NCBI RefSeq assembly: GCF_002797685.1
Contig: NZ_PGFH01000002.1
Coordinates: 186,001 to 250,000, forward strand
Length of the DNA: 64,000 nucleotides
From: Salinibacterium amurskyense
GTDB lineage: Bacteria; Actinomycetota; Actinomycetes; Actinomycetales; Microbacteriaceae
Direction of reading: 5' to 3'
Of the stretch, positions 8,147 through 18,151 are shown piece after piece. Numbering within the stretch: the first letter of the stretch is position 1; each line of letters starts with the position of its first letter. The notes beneath the pieces are model-generated. The model worked only from the letters and a program-made list of their open reading frames with translations. It was not told where the DNA came from and made no database searches. Position numbers and translations under genes: made by a program.

Positions 8147-9412
8147 ATGAGCCTCATCGTTCAGAAGTTCGGTGGCTCGTCCGTTGCCGACGCTGAGAGT
8201 ATCAAGCGCGTCGCAAAGCGAATCGTCGAGACCCGCAAAGCGGGAAACGACGTCGTAGTAGTGGTCTCTGCCATGGGCGACACCACCGACGAGCTCTTCG
8301 ACCTCGCCGAACAGGTAGTGCCGGTGCCCACGGGCCGCGAGCTCGACATGCTGCTCACCGCCGGCGAGCGAATTTCGATGGCGCTCCTGGCGATGTCGAT
8401 CAAGAGTTTGGGCGTTGACGCCCGCAGCTACACCGGTAGTCAGGCCGGCATGGTCACGGATGCCCAGCACGGCTCCGCCCGCATCGTGGAGGTTTCTCCT
8501 CGCCGTGTGAAAGAAGCTCTCGATGACGGCGCTATCGCCATCGTTGCTGGTTTCCAAGGCTTCAACCGCGTCACGGGGGACATCACGACCCTCGGTCGCG
8601 GCGGTTCAGACACCACGGCCGTAGCCTTGGCTGCCGCCCTCGGCGCTGAAACCTGCGAGATTTACACCGATGTTGACGGAATCTTTACGGCGGATCCCCG
8701 CATCGTGAAGTCGGCCGGCAAGGTCAATGTCGTCACCAGCGAAGAGATGTTGGAGCTTGCTGCGGCCGGCGCCAAGGTTCTTGATGTGCGCGCGGTGGAA
8801 TATGCGCGCCGTCACGGCGTCACAATTCACGTGCGGTCGTCGTTCAATAACAACACGGGCACGTTAGTGGTCAATCCGAAGGATGGAGAGAGCGTGGAAG
8901 AAGCAATCATCACAGGTGTTGCCTCCGATCTGAGCGAAGCGAAGATCACGGTGGTGGGAGTTCCTGACGTTCCCGGTAAGGCTGCGCAGATCTTCACGAT
9001 CGTGGCCTCGGCCAATGCCAACATCGACATGATCGTTCAGAACGTTTCTCTGGCATCCACGGGTCGCACCGACATCTCCTTCACTCTGAAGAAGTCGGAT
9101 GCCGAAGACGTGCTGCGTGCACTGACCTTCCGCCAAGAAGAAGTCGGCTTCGAGTCGCTGCAGCACGACGACCAGATCGGCAAGCTGTCCGTTGTCGGCG
9201 GCGGTATGCGTACCAACGCCGGAGTTTCGGCTCGACTGTTCACGGCGCTCTTCGAGGCTGGCATCAATATGGAAATGATCTCCACGAGTGAGATTCGTAT
9301 TTCTGTAGTGACGCGTGCCGACACTGTTGCTGAAGCTGTTCGCGTTGTTCACACCGCGTTCGGGCTTGACGGTGACGAAGAAGCCGTCGTTCACGCGGGA
9401 ACGGGCCGCTAG
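8147..9412 (+). CDS. lysC: Aspartate kinase
   Basis: LysC phosphorylates L-aspartate, the entry step to lysine, threonine, methionine and diaminopimelate. ATG 8147 has a good SD (AGGAG) and yields 421 aa, the length typical of actinobacterial Lys[14 protein letters not shown] at the N-terminus is the kinase signature. The FTADPRIV stretch is in the amino-acid kinase domain. The last 170 residues are two ACT domains ([32 protein letters not shown]) that would bind lysine and threonine for feedback control. asd follows 89 bp downstream in the same direction, the usual lysC-asd pair. Confidence 0.96.
   Translation: MSLIVQKFGGSSVADAESIKRVAKRIVETRKAGNDVVVVVSAMGDTTDELFDLAEQVVPVPTGRELDMLLTAGERISMALLAMSIKSLGVDARSYTGSQAGMVTDAQHGSARIVEVSPRRVKEALDDGAIAIVAGFQGFNRVTGDITTLGRGGSDTTAVALAAALGAETCEIYTDVDGIFTADPRIVKSAGKVNVVTSEEMLELAAAGAKVLDVRAVEYARRHGVTIHVRSSFNNNTGTLVVNPKDGESVEEAIITGVASDLSEAKITVVGVPDVPGKAAQIFTIVASANANIDMIVQNVSLASTGRTDISFTLKKSDAEDVLRALTFRQEEVGFESLQHDDQIGKLSVVGGGMRTNAGVSARLFTALFEAGINMEMISTSEIRISVVTRADTVAEAVRVVHTAFGLDGDEEAVVHAGTGR
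8885..8896 (+). promoter_or_regulatory. Possible internal start for a LysC regulatory (beta) subunit
   Basis: Inside lysC an SD-like GGAGAG (8885-8890) sits 3 nt before an in-frame GTG at 8894 (residue 250, [12 protein letters not shown]). Translation from there would give a 172-aa ACT-only polypeptide. Corynebacterium glutamicum LysC is known to make such a beta subunit from an internal start at the equivalent place. Confidence 0.4.
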
Positions 9413-9489
9413 TTTCCCGTTGGCCTCACGGCCACCGCTTGTCGTAGATTGGGCCGTTCGGCGCTAGTGTTGCCGAACGCAGACTGTAG

Positions 9490-10566
<1,077 letters not shown>

Positions 10567-10601
10567 CGGGAGCCTTCTCCCCGCACTCCGCTTTCACCGC
10601 G

Positions 10602-11276
10602 ATGCGCTTCTCTTCGATAGTGCGCGCGTTCCTGACAACCGTGATGGTTGCCGTGACGCTCGGACTTTCGGCGTGCGTATCGACGGCCGTTGCGGTGGAT
10701 GATCGTGACCCTGACGCCGTGCGCGTCGCGTTCTACGGTGACTCCTACACGCGCGGTTCCGGCGCCACCGTGCAAGCACTGCGCTGGTCGACGCTGCTCA
10801 GCGAGCAGCGCGAATGGAGCGAGTTCAATCCGAGCGTGAGTGGTCTCGGTTACGCCCGCAACCGCACGATCGTGGGCGACGGAGACCTGCCGAGCCTCAT
10901 TATTGCCGACAATCCCGATGTGGTGATTGTGACGATGGGCTTGAACGACAATTTCACGTTTGACTCTCAAGCCGACGAGATCCGCGCGAACATCGCGACC
11001 GATCTCACGCGGTTGGCGACAGAGCTTCCGGAGGCGCGCCTCATCGTGGTCGAGCCATTCTGGTTCAAGGATGAGCGCCCCGAGTCGGTCGAGACAATCA
11101 TCTCGTGGGTGCGCGAATCTGCTGAGTCGGTCGACGCGGAATACATCGCCCACGCCTCGTACTGGCTTGAGGGCCATCCCGAATGGATGGCCAGCGATGA
11201 GCTTCACCCCAACGACGAAGGCCACGCCGCTATCGCGGGACACATGAACCGAGCGCTGCGCGTTCTGGGGTTGTAA
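10602..11276 (+). CDS. SGNH/GDSL-type hydrolase lipoprotein (copy 1)
   Basis: The 224-aa exported protein has a lipoprotein signal peptide ending in LSAC (lipobox; lipidated Cys near residue 25). The SGNH signatures are YGDSYTRG with the nucleophile Ser, MGLNDN with the block-III Asn, and a C-terminal DELHPNDEGH with the Asp and His of the triad. The substrate is unknown; relatives remove acyl groups from sugars or lipids. The gene lies 35 bp after asd behind a small GC-rich hairpin (10566-10584). It is a tandem paralogue of the next gene. No SD is clear at this ATG, so the exact start is less certain. Confidence 0.85.
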   Translation: MRFSSIVRAFLTTVMVAVTLGLSACVSTAVAVDDRDPDAVRVAFYGDSYTRGSGATVQALRWSTLLSEQREWSEFNPSVSGLGYARNRTIVGDGDLPSLIIADNPDVVIVTMGLNDNFTFDSQADEIRANIATDLTRLATELPEARLIVVEPFWFKDERPESVETIISWVRESAESVDAEYIAHASYWLEGHPEWMASDELHPNDEGHAAIAGHMNRALRVLGL

Positions 11277-11333
11277 GGCAGCTGGCGGGGGAGTTCTCCC
11301 TACCGATCGGGGCACCCGCACCGAACCCTAGAC

Positions 11334-12005
11334 ATGAAGTTCGACTCTGTAACCCGCACCATTGCCGCAACCGTCGTCGTGGCGGCGTCGTTTGGCCTCG
11401 CAGCCTGCAGCACGCCCGAACCAGCGGAGGAGCGCGATCCGAACGCCGTGCGCGTCGCCTTCTACGGCGATTCCTACACGCTCGGAACAGGAGCATCCGA
11501 TACCGACAACCGCTGGTCGACGGTCGTGAGCGAGCAGCGCGACTGGAGCGAGTTCAATCCGAGCGTCAATGGCTTGGGGTTCATCAACAATCGCACGACA
11601 TTCGGTGATGGCGATCTGCCCAGCCAAATAATCGCGGATGACCCCGACATCGTGTTTGTGACAATGGGACTGAACGACAACTTCAGTTTCGGTGCGCGAG
11701 CAAGCGACATCCAAGCTCAAATTACTGACGACTTCGATCGTCTGACGACTGCGCTGCCGGATGCCCGCTTCATTGTTGTTGAGCCGTTTTGGTACACGGA
11801 TGAGCGGCCCGACTCGGTAGATACCATCATTTCGTGGGTCGAAGCTGCGGCCGCGGCCAGCGGTGCCGACTACATTCCGGGAGCCTCGCACTGGATCGAA
11901 GGGCACCCCGAGTGGATGGCCAGTGACGGGCTGCACCCCAACGATGACGGTTACGCCGAGATGGCAACACAGATGGATCAGGCTCTTCGCACGTTAGGGC
12001 TCTAA
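11334..12005 (+). CDS. SGNH/GDSL-type hydrolase lipoprotein (copy 2)
   Basis: The 223-aa paralogue of the preceding gene is clearly similar along its whole length: shared VRVAFYGDSYT, EFNPSV.GLG, MGLNDNF, VVEPFW and GHPEWMASD blocks. The signal peptide ends in the lipobox LAAC (Cys near 25). The catalytic Ser is in YGDSYTLG, and DGLHPNDDGY carries the Asp-His pair. A G-rich hairpin precedes this copy too (around 11287-11300), as in copy 1, suggesting the duplicated unit included upstream sequence. The function is inferred only to the level of a secreted esterase-like enzyme. Confidence 0.85.
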   Translation: MKFDSVTRTIAATVVVAASFGLAACSTPEPAEERDPNAVRVAFYGDSYTLGTGASDTDNRWSTVVSEQRDWSEFNPSVNGLGFINNRTTFGDGDLPSQIIADDPDIVFVTMGLNDNFSFGARASDIQAQITDDFDRLTTALPDARFIVVEPFWYTDERPDSVDTIISWVEAAAAASGADYIPGASHWIEGHPEWMASDGLHPNDDGYAEMATQMDQALRTLGL

Positions 12006-12013
12006 CAGACGGC

Positions 12014-12028
12014 TAAAGTGGTGGTGTG
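12014..12028 (+). promoter_or_regulatory. mqo leaderless -10 element and start
   Basis: TAAAGT (12014-12019) lies exactly 6 nt before the GTG start at 12026, inside the 20-bp gap after the previous stop. No SD is present. A -35 is not convincing. Confidence 0.5.
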
Positions 12029-13501
12029 AAGAAAACCGTCGACGTCGCGCTTATCGGCGGCGGAATCATGAGTGCCACCCTCGGAACGCTGTTGAAGCAA
12101 CTGCAGCCGGACTGGGAGATCCAGATCTTCGAACGCTTGGGCGACTTGGCCCAAGAGAGTTCGAACCCGTGGAACAACGCTGGCACCGGACATTCCGCGC
12201 TGTGCGAGCTGAACTACACCCCGCAAAAGAGCGATGGCTCGATCGAAATTTCGAGCGCGGTGAAGGTCAATGAGCAGTTCCAGGTATCGCGCCAGTTCTG
12301 GTCGTACCTCGTAGACGAAGGTGCCCTGCCCGAGCCACGCTCGTTCATTAACCCCACCCCGCACATGAGCTTCGTGTGGGGCGAAACCAACGTCGAGTAC
12401 CTGCGCAAGCGATTCGACGCTCTCAAGGACCACCCGCTCTTCGCGGGAATGCAGTACAGCGAAGACCCCGCCGTGATTCACGGGTGGGCACCGCTGATGA
12501 TGCCGGGCCGCCTTAAGTCGGAGCCGGTTGCTGCCACCCACATCCCGTCGGGCACCGACGTCGACTTCGGTGCGCTCTCGAACTATCTGATCGACAATCT
12601 TGTTGAGTCAGGTTCTGAACTCAGCACCGGAATTGTGGTCAAGAACCTCAAGCGCCAGCGTGATGGCTCGTGGGATCTCAAACTTCGCCACGACATCGGT
12701 GGCACTCCGGTTGACACCATCAACGCTCGCTTCGTGTTCGTAGGCGCCGGCGGTTACGCCCTCAACCTGTTGCAGAAGTCGGGCATCAAAGAGATCCGCG
12801 GCTTCGGCGGTTTCCCCGTCAGCGGCGAATTCCTGCGCACCGACAACCCCGAGATCGTTGCCGCGCACAGCGCCAAGGTCTACGGCAAGGCGGCCGTGGG
12901 TTCGCCGCCCATGTCTGTTCCTCACCTCGACCTTCGCGTCGTCGACGGCACGGGCAGCCTCATGTTCGGTCCGTATGCGGGATTCAGCCCCAAGTTTTTG
13001 AAGACCGGTTCTGTTCTCGATCTGTTCGCCTCCATCCGCTGGCACAACCTGTTGCCGATGGTCGCGGCCGGCATCAGCAACCTTTCTCTCGTCAAGTACT
13101 TGGTGAGCCAGCTCATGGCGAGCCCCGAGACCAAGTTCGAAGAGCTCAAGCAGTTCGTGCCGAACGCGAAGCCAGAAGATTGGTACCGCATTACCGCCGG
13201 ACAGCGTGTGCAGGTCATGAAGAAAGACCCGAAGAAGATCGGTGTCTTGCAGTTCGGTACCGAGGTTGTCTCGTCGGCTGACGGCACCATCGCGGGTCTT
13301 CTCGGCGCATCACCCGGAGCATCCACGGCTGTGCCGATCATGCTCGGGCTCGTCGAAAAGTGCTTCCCCGAACGCATGAATGACTGGCGTCCGAAGATCG
13401 AGAAGATGGTTCCGAGCTTCGGTCAGCAGCTGTCTGATTCGCCCGAGCTTGCTCAGGCCACGCTCGAGCGCACGGCTAAGACGCTACACATTAACCCGTA
13501 A
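12026..13501 (+). CDS. mqo: Malate:quinone oxidoreductase
   Basis: Mqo is a membrane-associated FAD enzyme that oxidises malate to oxaloacetate and passes electrons to (mena)quinone, replacing or backing up soluble malate dehydrogenase. The 491-aa protein is of normal length. It has the FAD dinucleotide motif ALIGGGIMSATLG at the N-terminus, the family blocks NPWNNAGTGHSALCELNYTP and GGFPVSGEFLR, and the C-terminal DGTIAGLLGASPGASTAVPI near the FAD pocket. The GTG start follows a leaderless-type promoter. Confidence 0.96.
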   Translation: MKKTVDVALIGGGIMSATLGTLLKQLQPDWEIQIFERLGDLAQESSNPWNNAGTGHSALCELNYTPQKSDGSIEISSAVKVNEQFQVSRQFWSYLVDEGALPEPRSFINPTPHMSFVWGETNVEYLRKRFDALKDHPLFAGMQYSEDPAVIHGWAPLMMPGRLKSEPVAATHIPSGTDVDFGALSNYLIDNLVESGSELSTGIVVKNLKRQRDGSWDLKLRHDIGGTPVDTINARFVFVGAGGYALNLLQKSGIKEIRGFGGFPVSGEFLRTDNPEIVAAHSAKVYGKAAVGSPPMSVPHLDLRVVDGTGSLMFGPYAGFSPKFLKTGSVLDLFASIRWHNLLPMVAAGISNLSLVKYLVSQLMASPETKFEELKQFVPNAKPEDWYRITAGQRVQVMKKDPKKIGVLQFGTEVVSSADGTIAGLLGASPGASTAVPIMLGLVEKCFPERMNDWRPKIEKMVPSFGQQLSDSPELAQATLERTAKTLHINP

Positions 13502-13523
13502 GGTCGGCAATAAGGGTCATTTT

Positions 13524-13587
13524 GTACCCTGATTAACCGGATATTCGAGCAAACGTACCCCGTCTGCGGGGTACACCGCGTACCCCG
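13524..13587 (+). promoter_or_regulatory. Cluster of GTACCCCG boxes upstream of the sensor kinase operon
   Basis: The 139-bp gap after mqo contains GTACCCTG (13524-13531), GTACCCCG (13555-13562), its inverted copy CGGGGTAC (13567-13574, loop TCTG) and another direct GTACCCCG (13580-13587). Spacings of 25 and 32 bp put the direct copies near helical phase. They look like operator sites, perhaps for the operon's own LuxR-type regulator; that link is inference. A CATACT hexamer at 13595-13600 may be the -10. Confidence 0.45.
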
Positions 13588-13640
13588 AATGCTGCCATAC
13601 TGGAGCAGTTGCATCTGCGACACGGCGAAGGGGAGCACGC

Positions 13641-14861
13641 ATGTCTATCGGCCTGCCTGCCCACCTGCGCAAAGAAAGCGTGAGTCGAGCGTTCGCCCGA
13701 ACGATCAACACGGTGGCCTTCGTCTGTTTCAGTATCGCGTTGCTGGGCGTCATCAGCCTGCAAGCGAGAGATATCGGCCTTGTCATGTGGCCGGCAGCAC
13801 TCGCATTAGTGCCGATGCTCGTCACCGTCACTCTCGTCAATCGCTACCGCACGACCTATTTCACGGTGGCCCACCTCATCATTGGAGCCCCGGCGCTCTA
13901 CTGGTACACCCTGACCGTGGTTTCTCAGCTCAGTCCGCTGGGACCGGTGGGGGGCTATCTCCTCAACTTGCCCGTTGTCGGCCTCATGCTGGTGGGCGGG
14001 GCAGCGCGCACTGTTCCCTGGAGCGTGCTCTGGGTCACGCTCGGGCTCGTTGCGGCGCAAGGTACATCTGCGCTGGCTGCGTGGCAGCTCACCGGCGACC
14101 CTCACTGGCACCCCACTGGCTACATCGTCTTTGCCGCCGTAGTCGTGGTTCTCTTCATCCTTCGGTCGAGCCAACGCGGCGTGCGCCGAGTGCAGTCTCA
14201 CTTGCACCGGGCGGCTCGCGATGATGAATTCGCAAGTCTGCGCTACGGAATTGAGGCGACCTCGGCTGCAGTCATGCACGACACCGTGCTCAGCCATCTC
14301 GCGGCCATCGCGAACGCACCCTTCGGCGCGATGAGCGAGCAACTCCAGCGCGAGATCAAGCGTGACCTTGAAGTGCTCATCGGTGAGGAATGGCTCTCCA
14401 CCGCGGCGTCGGACGAGGTCGACGATCCGCGTTTTGACTGGCAGGGCAGCCCGCTGTACACCGCCATCAGTGAAGCTCGCGCGCTTGAACTTGGAGTCGA
14501 GGTGACGGGCGACCTCGCCGCACTGTCGCGGTTGGATGCTCGAGGCGCGGCCGCGCTCGGCCCCGCAGTGAAGCAGTGTCTCGTCAACGTGATCAAGCAC
14601 TCGGGCGTGATGCAAGCCGAGGTCGCCGTCTTCGGTTCTCCCGATGAAGTCAGCGTGCTTGTTGTCGACGGCGGCAAGGGCTTTCATGAGGCTGAAACAG
14701 GGGACGATCGTCTGGGCCTTCGACAGTCTGTTCGTCGCCGGATTGAACTGGTTTCGGGCACTGTTCAGGTCTGGTCGACGCCGGGCCTCGGTACCTCGGT
14801 GATGATCCGAGTGCCCACCTCGGAGAATCAGCCAGCGCTTACTGGGTCGGTGAGCGAATGA
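13641..14861 (+). CDS. Membrane sensor histidine kinase (NarL-partner type)
   Basis: The 406-aa protein has about five or six hydrophobic segments over residues 28-175 and then a cytoplasmic kinase core. The phospho-acceptor region reads AAVMHDTVLSHL, as in HisKA_3-type kinases. The ATPase domain has the N-box LVNVIKHSG and a G1 box VDGGKGF; the end (GLGTSVMIRVP) is the G2/G3 region. It should phosphorylate the LuxR-family regulator two genes downstream. ATG follows a GGGGAG SD. Its stop overlaps the next start (ATGA at 14858-14861), so translation is probably coupled. The stimulus is unknown. Confidence 0.85.
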   Translation: MSIGLPAHLRKESVSRAFARTINTVAFVCFSIALLGVISLQARDIGLVMWPAALALVPMLVTVTLVNRYRTTYFTVAHLIIGAPALYWYTLTVVSQLSPLGPVGGYLLNLPVVGLMLVGGAARTVPWSVLWVTLGLVAAQGTSALAAWQLTGDPHWHPTGYIVFAAVVVVLFILRSSQRGVRRVQSHLHRAARDDEFASLRYGIEATSAAVMHDTVLSHLAAIANAPFGAMSEQLQREIKRDLEVLIGEEWLSTAASDEVDDPRFDWQGSPLYTAISEARALELGVEVTGDLAALSRLDARGAAALGPAVKQCLVNVIKHSGVMQAEVAVFGSPDEVSVLVVDGGKGFHEAETGDDRLGLRQSVRRRIELVSGTVQVWSTPGLGTSVMIRVPTSENQPALTGSVSE

Positions 14862-16012
14862 GATCGATCGTCGACACCACCACCGTTCAACAGCTGGATC
14901 CGCTAGGAACCCTCGACGGGCGCCCGGCGGGGATCGTCGCCGTCGTCGGCTCCCTAGTCTTTAGCGTCGTGGTGACTGCCAACCGGGCGGGGCAGATTGA
15001 GGATCCGTTCCTTGCGAACGCGGCGTTGTTCTTCATCGCCGTATCCGCCGTGCTCTACATCGTGACGACGAGCCCGATTCGTCCGCCGTTCAGTGGCGGC
15101 CTGCACGCCCTCATCGTCGGATTGCTGATCATTGCCTTCGCACTGAGCTCGGCATCCATCGGTTCAGGGGGAGCACTGCTCACCGACTTCTGGGGCCCGC
15201 TCGTCATTGGGGTGATGTGTATGGCGCTCGCGCCCTATCGTCCCATTGCCGAACTGGTGACTCTCGGAATTGTGGCGTCGATCTTCACCGGGTTTATTGG
15301 TCTAGTGCAATCGTCGGTGGCCGACGTCGCAGCACCGCCGATGATCGTGGTGCTGTTCACGATGACTCCCGTGCTCACGATGTCGCTCGGCGGTGCAGCC
15401 TTCGCTCGTTCCTTGGCAAGCACTCACAAGCGCTGGGAAGCGCGTGCCCGGCGGGCAGCGCGTCGTCAATTGGACCGTGAACACGACAGCGTCGCCCGTT
15501 CTGTGCAGCAAGACCGCGTCACGATTCTCAACCGCGACGTCGTGCCGCTGTTCACCGAACTTGCTCAGCGAGGAATCGTCTCGCCCGAGGATCGCGCTCG
15601 CGCCGCTCAGTATTCTGAATCCATTCGCAGTCTGATGGTGAGCGAAGTGAACCGCAGCTGGCTGGAATCTGTGGTTGCCACCTCGTTTGGCGCTCTCGAT
15701 GACGGGCGACGAGTGCAAGACCCACAGCGTCTAGCGACCGCCATGACGCCTCACCAACGCACGGCGCTCCGAGCGGCCGTTCTCGCTGTGGCTTCGGGCA
15801 CCGATTTGATCGCAGACACTGTGCGTTTGCGTATCGAGAAAACTCCCACGGGTGCCGCGATCACCGTAACGGGCAGCGTGGGTTCGAACGAATCCTCCTG
15901 GCGTTCGACGCTGGCGCCCTACATTGCCGTTTTGCGCGTAGTTTTTACTGGACTGCGCATTTCCTATCGCTCGCCCTCCCTCACTGTTAGGTTCACGTAT
16001 GACACCCCCTGA
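14858..16012 (+). CDS. Multi-pass membrane protein, degenerate kinase-like partner of the sensor kinase
   Basis: The 384-aa protein has a hydrophobic N-terminal half with about six predicted membrane segments (residues 25-190), then a basic linker and a cytoplasmic C-terminal half. The layout copies the preceding kinase, but no phospho-acceptor His is found at the matching place (QQDRVTILNRDVVPLF), and neither an N-box nor a G-box is visible. I read it as a pseudo-kinase or sensory partner rather than an active enzyme. It overlaps the kinase gene by 4 bp and the regulator gene by 14 bp, so the three products are likely made together. Confidence 0.65.
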   Translation: MRSIVDTTTVQQLDPLGTLDGRPAGIVAVVGSLVFSVVVTANRAGQIEDPFLANAALFFIAVSAVLYIVTTSPIRPPFSGGLHALIVGLLIIAFALSSASIGSGGALLTDFWGPLVIGVMCMALAPYRPIAELVTLGIVASIFTGFIGLVQSSVADVAAPPMIVVLFTMTPVLTMSLGGAAFARSLASTHKRWEARARRAARRQLDREHDSVARSVQQDRVTILNRDVVPLFTELAQRGIVSPEDRARAAQYSESIRSLMVSEVNRSWLESVVATSFGALDDGRRVQDPQRLATAMTPHQRTALRAAVLAVASGTDLIADTVRLRIEKTPTGAAITVTGSVGSNESSWRSTLAPYIAVLRVVFTGLRISYRSPSLTVRFTYDTP

Positions 16013-16682
16013 GACCAACCTCAGCGCTCGCCTCGGTGACCGTCCGCCGATCCGGCTCGCCATCCTCGACGATCACGAAGTGCTGCTCGATAGCCTCAAC
16101 AGCTGGATCACCAACAACGCTCCCGACTTCGATGTCGTGCTCACCGCGAGCACCTGGCTCGAGCTCGTGCACAGCGACAAGTTCCCGACCGAACTGGTGT
16201 TCTTGGACTTCCAGCTCAAGGAGCCGGTTTCGATCGAAGCGCGCGTGCGCACGTGTCGCGCAGCTGGAGCAAAAGTGATCGTGCTCTCGAGCCTCGATAG
16301 CCGCGAGGCGCGCGATCGGGCGCTCGCTGCCGGCGCAGCAACCTTCCTCTCCAAGTCGCTTCCCATGCATGAAGTGATGGATGCCGCCCGCCAGATCATG
16401 GGCGTCGAAGCGGAGGGTGCGCAACAGCACGACTGGCGCCCGCTGCCCTCGGGCTCGGCCGATCAATCCAAGCCGAAGCTGAGTGCCGGTGAGGCGGATG
16501 CTCTCACCCTGTACGCTTCTGGACTAAGCACACCGCAGGTCGCTGAGCGCATGAATGTTCAGTATGAGACCGCGAAGACGTACTTGCGGCGAGTGCGGGA
16601 AAAGTACGCAAAGGCCAACCGGCCGGCTAGCAAAAAGGCAGACCTGATTCGTCGGGCCGCTGAGGATGGATTTCTACGCTGA
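15999..16682 (+). CDS. Response regulator, REC plus LuxR-type HTH
   Basis: The 227-aa protein starts with a receiver domain: acidic pair in ILDDHEVLLDSL, phospho-acceptor Asp in LVFLDFQLK, conserved Ser-Ser in VLSSLDS and Lys in FLSKSLP. A linker leads to a C-terminal LuxR/FixJ-type HTH (LSAGEADALTLYASGLST to AKTYLRRVREKYAK). It is the likely DNA-binding output of the upstream kinase. Its start overlaps the pseudo-kinase gene by 14 bp and its stop shares one base with the tdk ATG. A TAGGTT hexamer (15988-15993) inside the previous gene, 5 nt before the ATG, may be a weak internal leaderless promoter. Confidence 0.88.
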   Translation: MTPPETNLSARLGDRPPIRLAILDDHEVLLDSLNSWITNNAPDFDVVLTASTWLELVHSDKFPTELVFLDFQLKEPVSIEARVRTCRAAGAKVIVLSSLDSREARDRALAAGAATFLSKSLPMHEVMDAARQIMGVEAEGAQQHDWRPLPSGSADQSKPKLSAGEADALTLYASGLSTPQVAERMNVQYETAKTYLRRVREKYAKANRPASKKADLIRRAAEDGFLR

Positions 16683-17347
16683 TGAGCAAACTGTATTTTC
16701 GCTACGGAGCAATGAACAGTGGCAAGAGCACCGCATTGTTGCAAGCGGCTTACAACTATGAAGAGCGTGGCCAACAGGTTTTGCTCGCCAAGCCTCACAT
16801 CGACACCAAGGGCGACAATGCGATCGTCTCGCGACTGGGAGTCACTCGTCAGGTAGATTTCACGATCTCGCCCGTCGATGAGGTGTACGACGTTTTTGCG
16901 CGGGAGCGTGCGAAAGTCTTTGAGAAGACCGGCTTGCCTGTGAGCTGTCTCCTCGTGGATGAGGCCCAGTTCTTTAGCGAGGCTCAGGTCGATGACTTGC
17001 TGCGTATCGCTATCGTGGAGAAGGTTCCGGTGCTGGCCTACGGCATCCGCACTGACTTCCAGACCGTTGCGTTCCCCGGCAGCCGTCGTTTGCTCGAGAT
17101 CGCGCATTCGCTTGAAGAACTCAAGACCATTTGCCGTTGCGGCCGCAAGGCCGTCTTCAATGCGCGCACGGTCGGCGACCAGTTCATTTTCGATGGCGAC
17201 CAGGTTGCCATCGATGGTGTGGATGTCGGTTACCAGTCGCTCTGCGGAGCCTGCTACCTCGAAGAGAGCGGTGGCGTTCTCAACAGTGGCTGGCGCCCCA
17301 AGGTCGAGTTCAGCTACGGAAGCGCGCCCGACGCAGACTTCTCGTAG
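16682..17347 (+). CDS. tdk: Thymidine kinase
   Basis: Tdk phosphorylates thymidine for dTMP salvage. The 221-aa protein is a type II thymidine kinase: P-loop GAMNSGKST at residues 9-17, Walker B LLVDEAQFF with the catalytic Glu in the DEAQF block, AYGIRTDF, and a zinc site from the CRC and CGAC pairs (RCGRKAVFN; LCGACYLEE). The TGATG overlap with the response-regulator stop suggests coupling to the sensor operon, an unusual partner for this enzyme. The gene ends opposite the ABC importer genes with only 72 bp between. Confidence 0.95.
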   Translation: MSKLYFRYGAMNSGKSTALLQAAYNYEERGQQVLLAKPHIDTKGDNAIVSRLGVTRQVDFTISPVDEVYDVFARERAKVFEKTGLPVSCLLVDEAQFFSEAQVDDLLRIAIVEKVPVLAYGIRTDFQTVAFPGSRRLLEIAHSLEELKTICRCGRKAVFNARTVGDQFIFDGDQVAIDGVDVGYQSLCGACYLEESGGVLNSGWRPKVEFSYGSAPDADFS

Positions 17348-17419
17348 GCACTGTTTGCCGGTGCCGGTGCCGGCGCGCGTTCCTGTCTCGCTCTCGCTGC
17401 CGCTGCCGCTGCTCGCGTC

Positions 17420-18151
17420 CTAGTGGCGAACGCGCGAGAGAAACTGCACGGTTTCAGGCTCTTGAGGTGAGTCGAAGATCTGGGCAGGGGTTCCTTGCTC
17501 AACGATGCGGCCACCCTGCATGAAGACGATGCGGTCAGCGACTTCGCGCGCGAAGGACATCTCGTGGGTCGCCATGAGAATCGTCGAGCCGTCGGTCTTC
17601 AAGCGCCGTACGAGGTCGAGAACCTCGCCGACCAGTTGAGGGTCCAGAGCACTCGTAATCTCGTCGAGAAGCAGCAGCTCAGGGTCGGTGAGCACCGCAC
17701 GGATGATGGCCACACGCTGTTGCTGGCCGCCGGAGAGGCGATCGGGGTAGTCACGCGCTTTGTCGCCGAGGCCCAGCGAGACGAGCAGCTTCATCGCTCG
17801 CTCCGTGGCATCCGCCTTCGACATTCCGTGCACCTCGCGCGCGGCCAACGTGATGTTGTCGATTACGCGCAAGTGCGGGAAGAGGTTGAAGTGCTGGAAC
17901 ACCACACCGATGCGGCTGCGGGCCGAGTCGGCATTCATGCCGGGGTCGGTGATGTCGTCGCCATTGAGCAAGATCTGGCCGTCATCCACACGCTCGATGA
18001 GGTTGATTGTTCGCAGCAGCGTCGACTTGCCCGAGCCCGAAGCCCCGATGAGCACGACGACTTCGTGCTGGTTGACCGAGAGGTCGACGCCGCGCAGAAC
18101 CTCGTGATCGTCGAACTGTTTGCGCACTCCGCGCACGTCGAGAACACTCAT
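17420..18151 (-). CDS. Polar amino-acid ABC transporter ATP-binding protein
   Basis: The 243-aa protein is the ATPase of a PAAT-type importer of the GlnQ/HisP kind. It has Walker A GASGSGKS near residue 37, the signature LSGGQQQRVAI, Walker B LLLLDEITSALD and the switch His in ATHEMSFA. It is last in a three-gene minus-strand set after the permease (4-bp ATGA overlap) and the binding protein. The substrate is probably an amino acid; the exact one cannot be told. The 72-bp gap to tdk has only short GCCGGT and CGCTGC runs. Confidence 0.94.
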   Translation of the reverse strand: MSVLDVRGVRKQFDDHEVLRGVDLSVNQHEVVVLIGASGSGKSTLLRTINLIERVDDGQILLNGDDITDPGMNADSARSRIGVVFQHFNLFPHLRVIDNITLAAREVHGMSKADATERAMKLLVSLGLGDKARDYPDRLSGGQQQRVAIIRAVLTDPELLLLDEITSALDPQLVGEVLDLVRRLKTDGSTILMATHEMSFAREVADRIVFMQGGRIVEQGTPAQIFDSPQEPETVQFLSRVRH

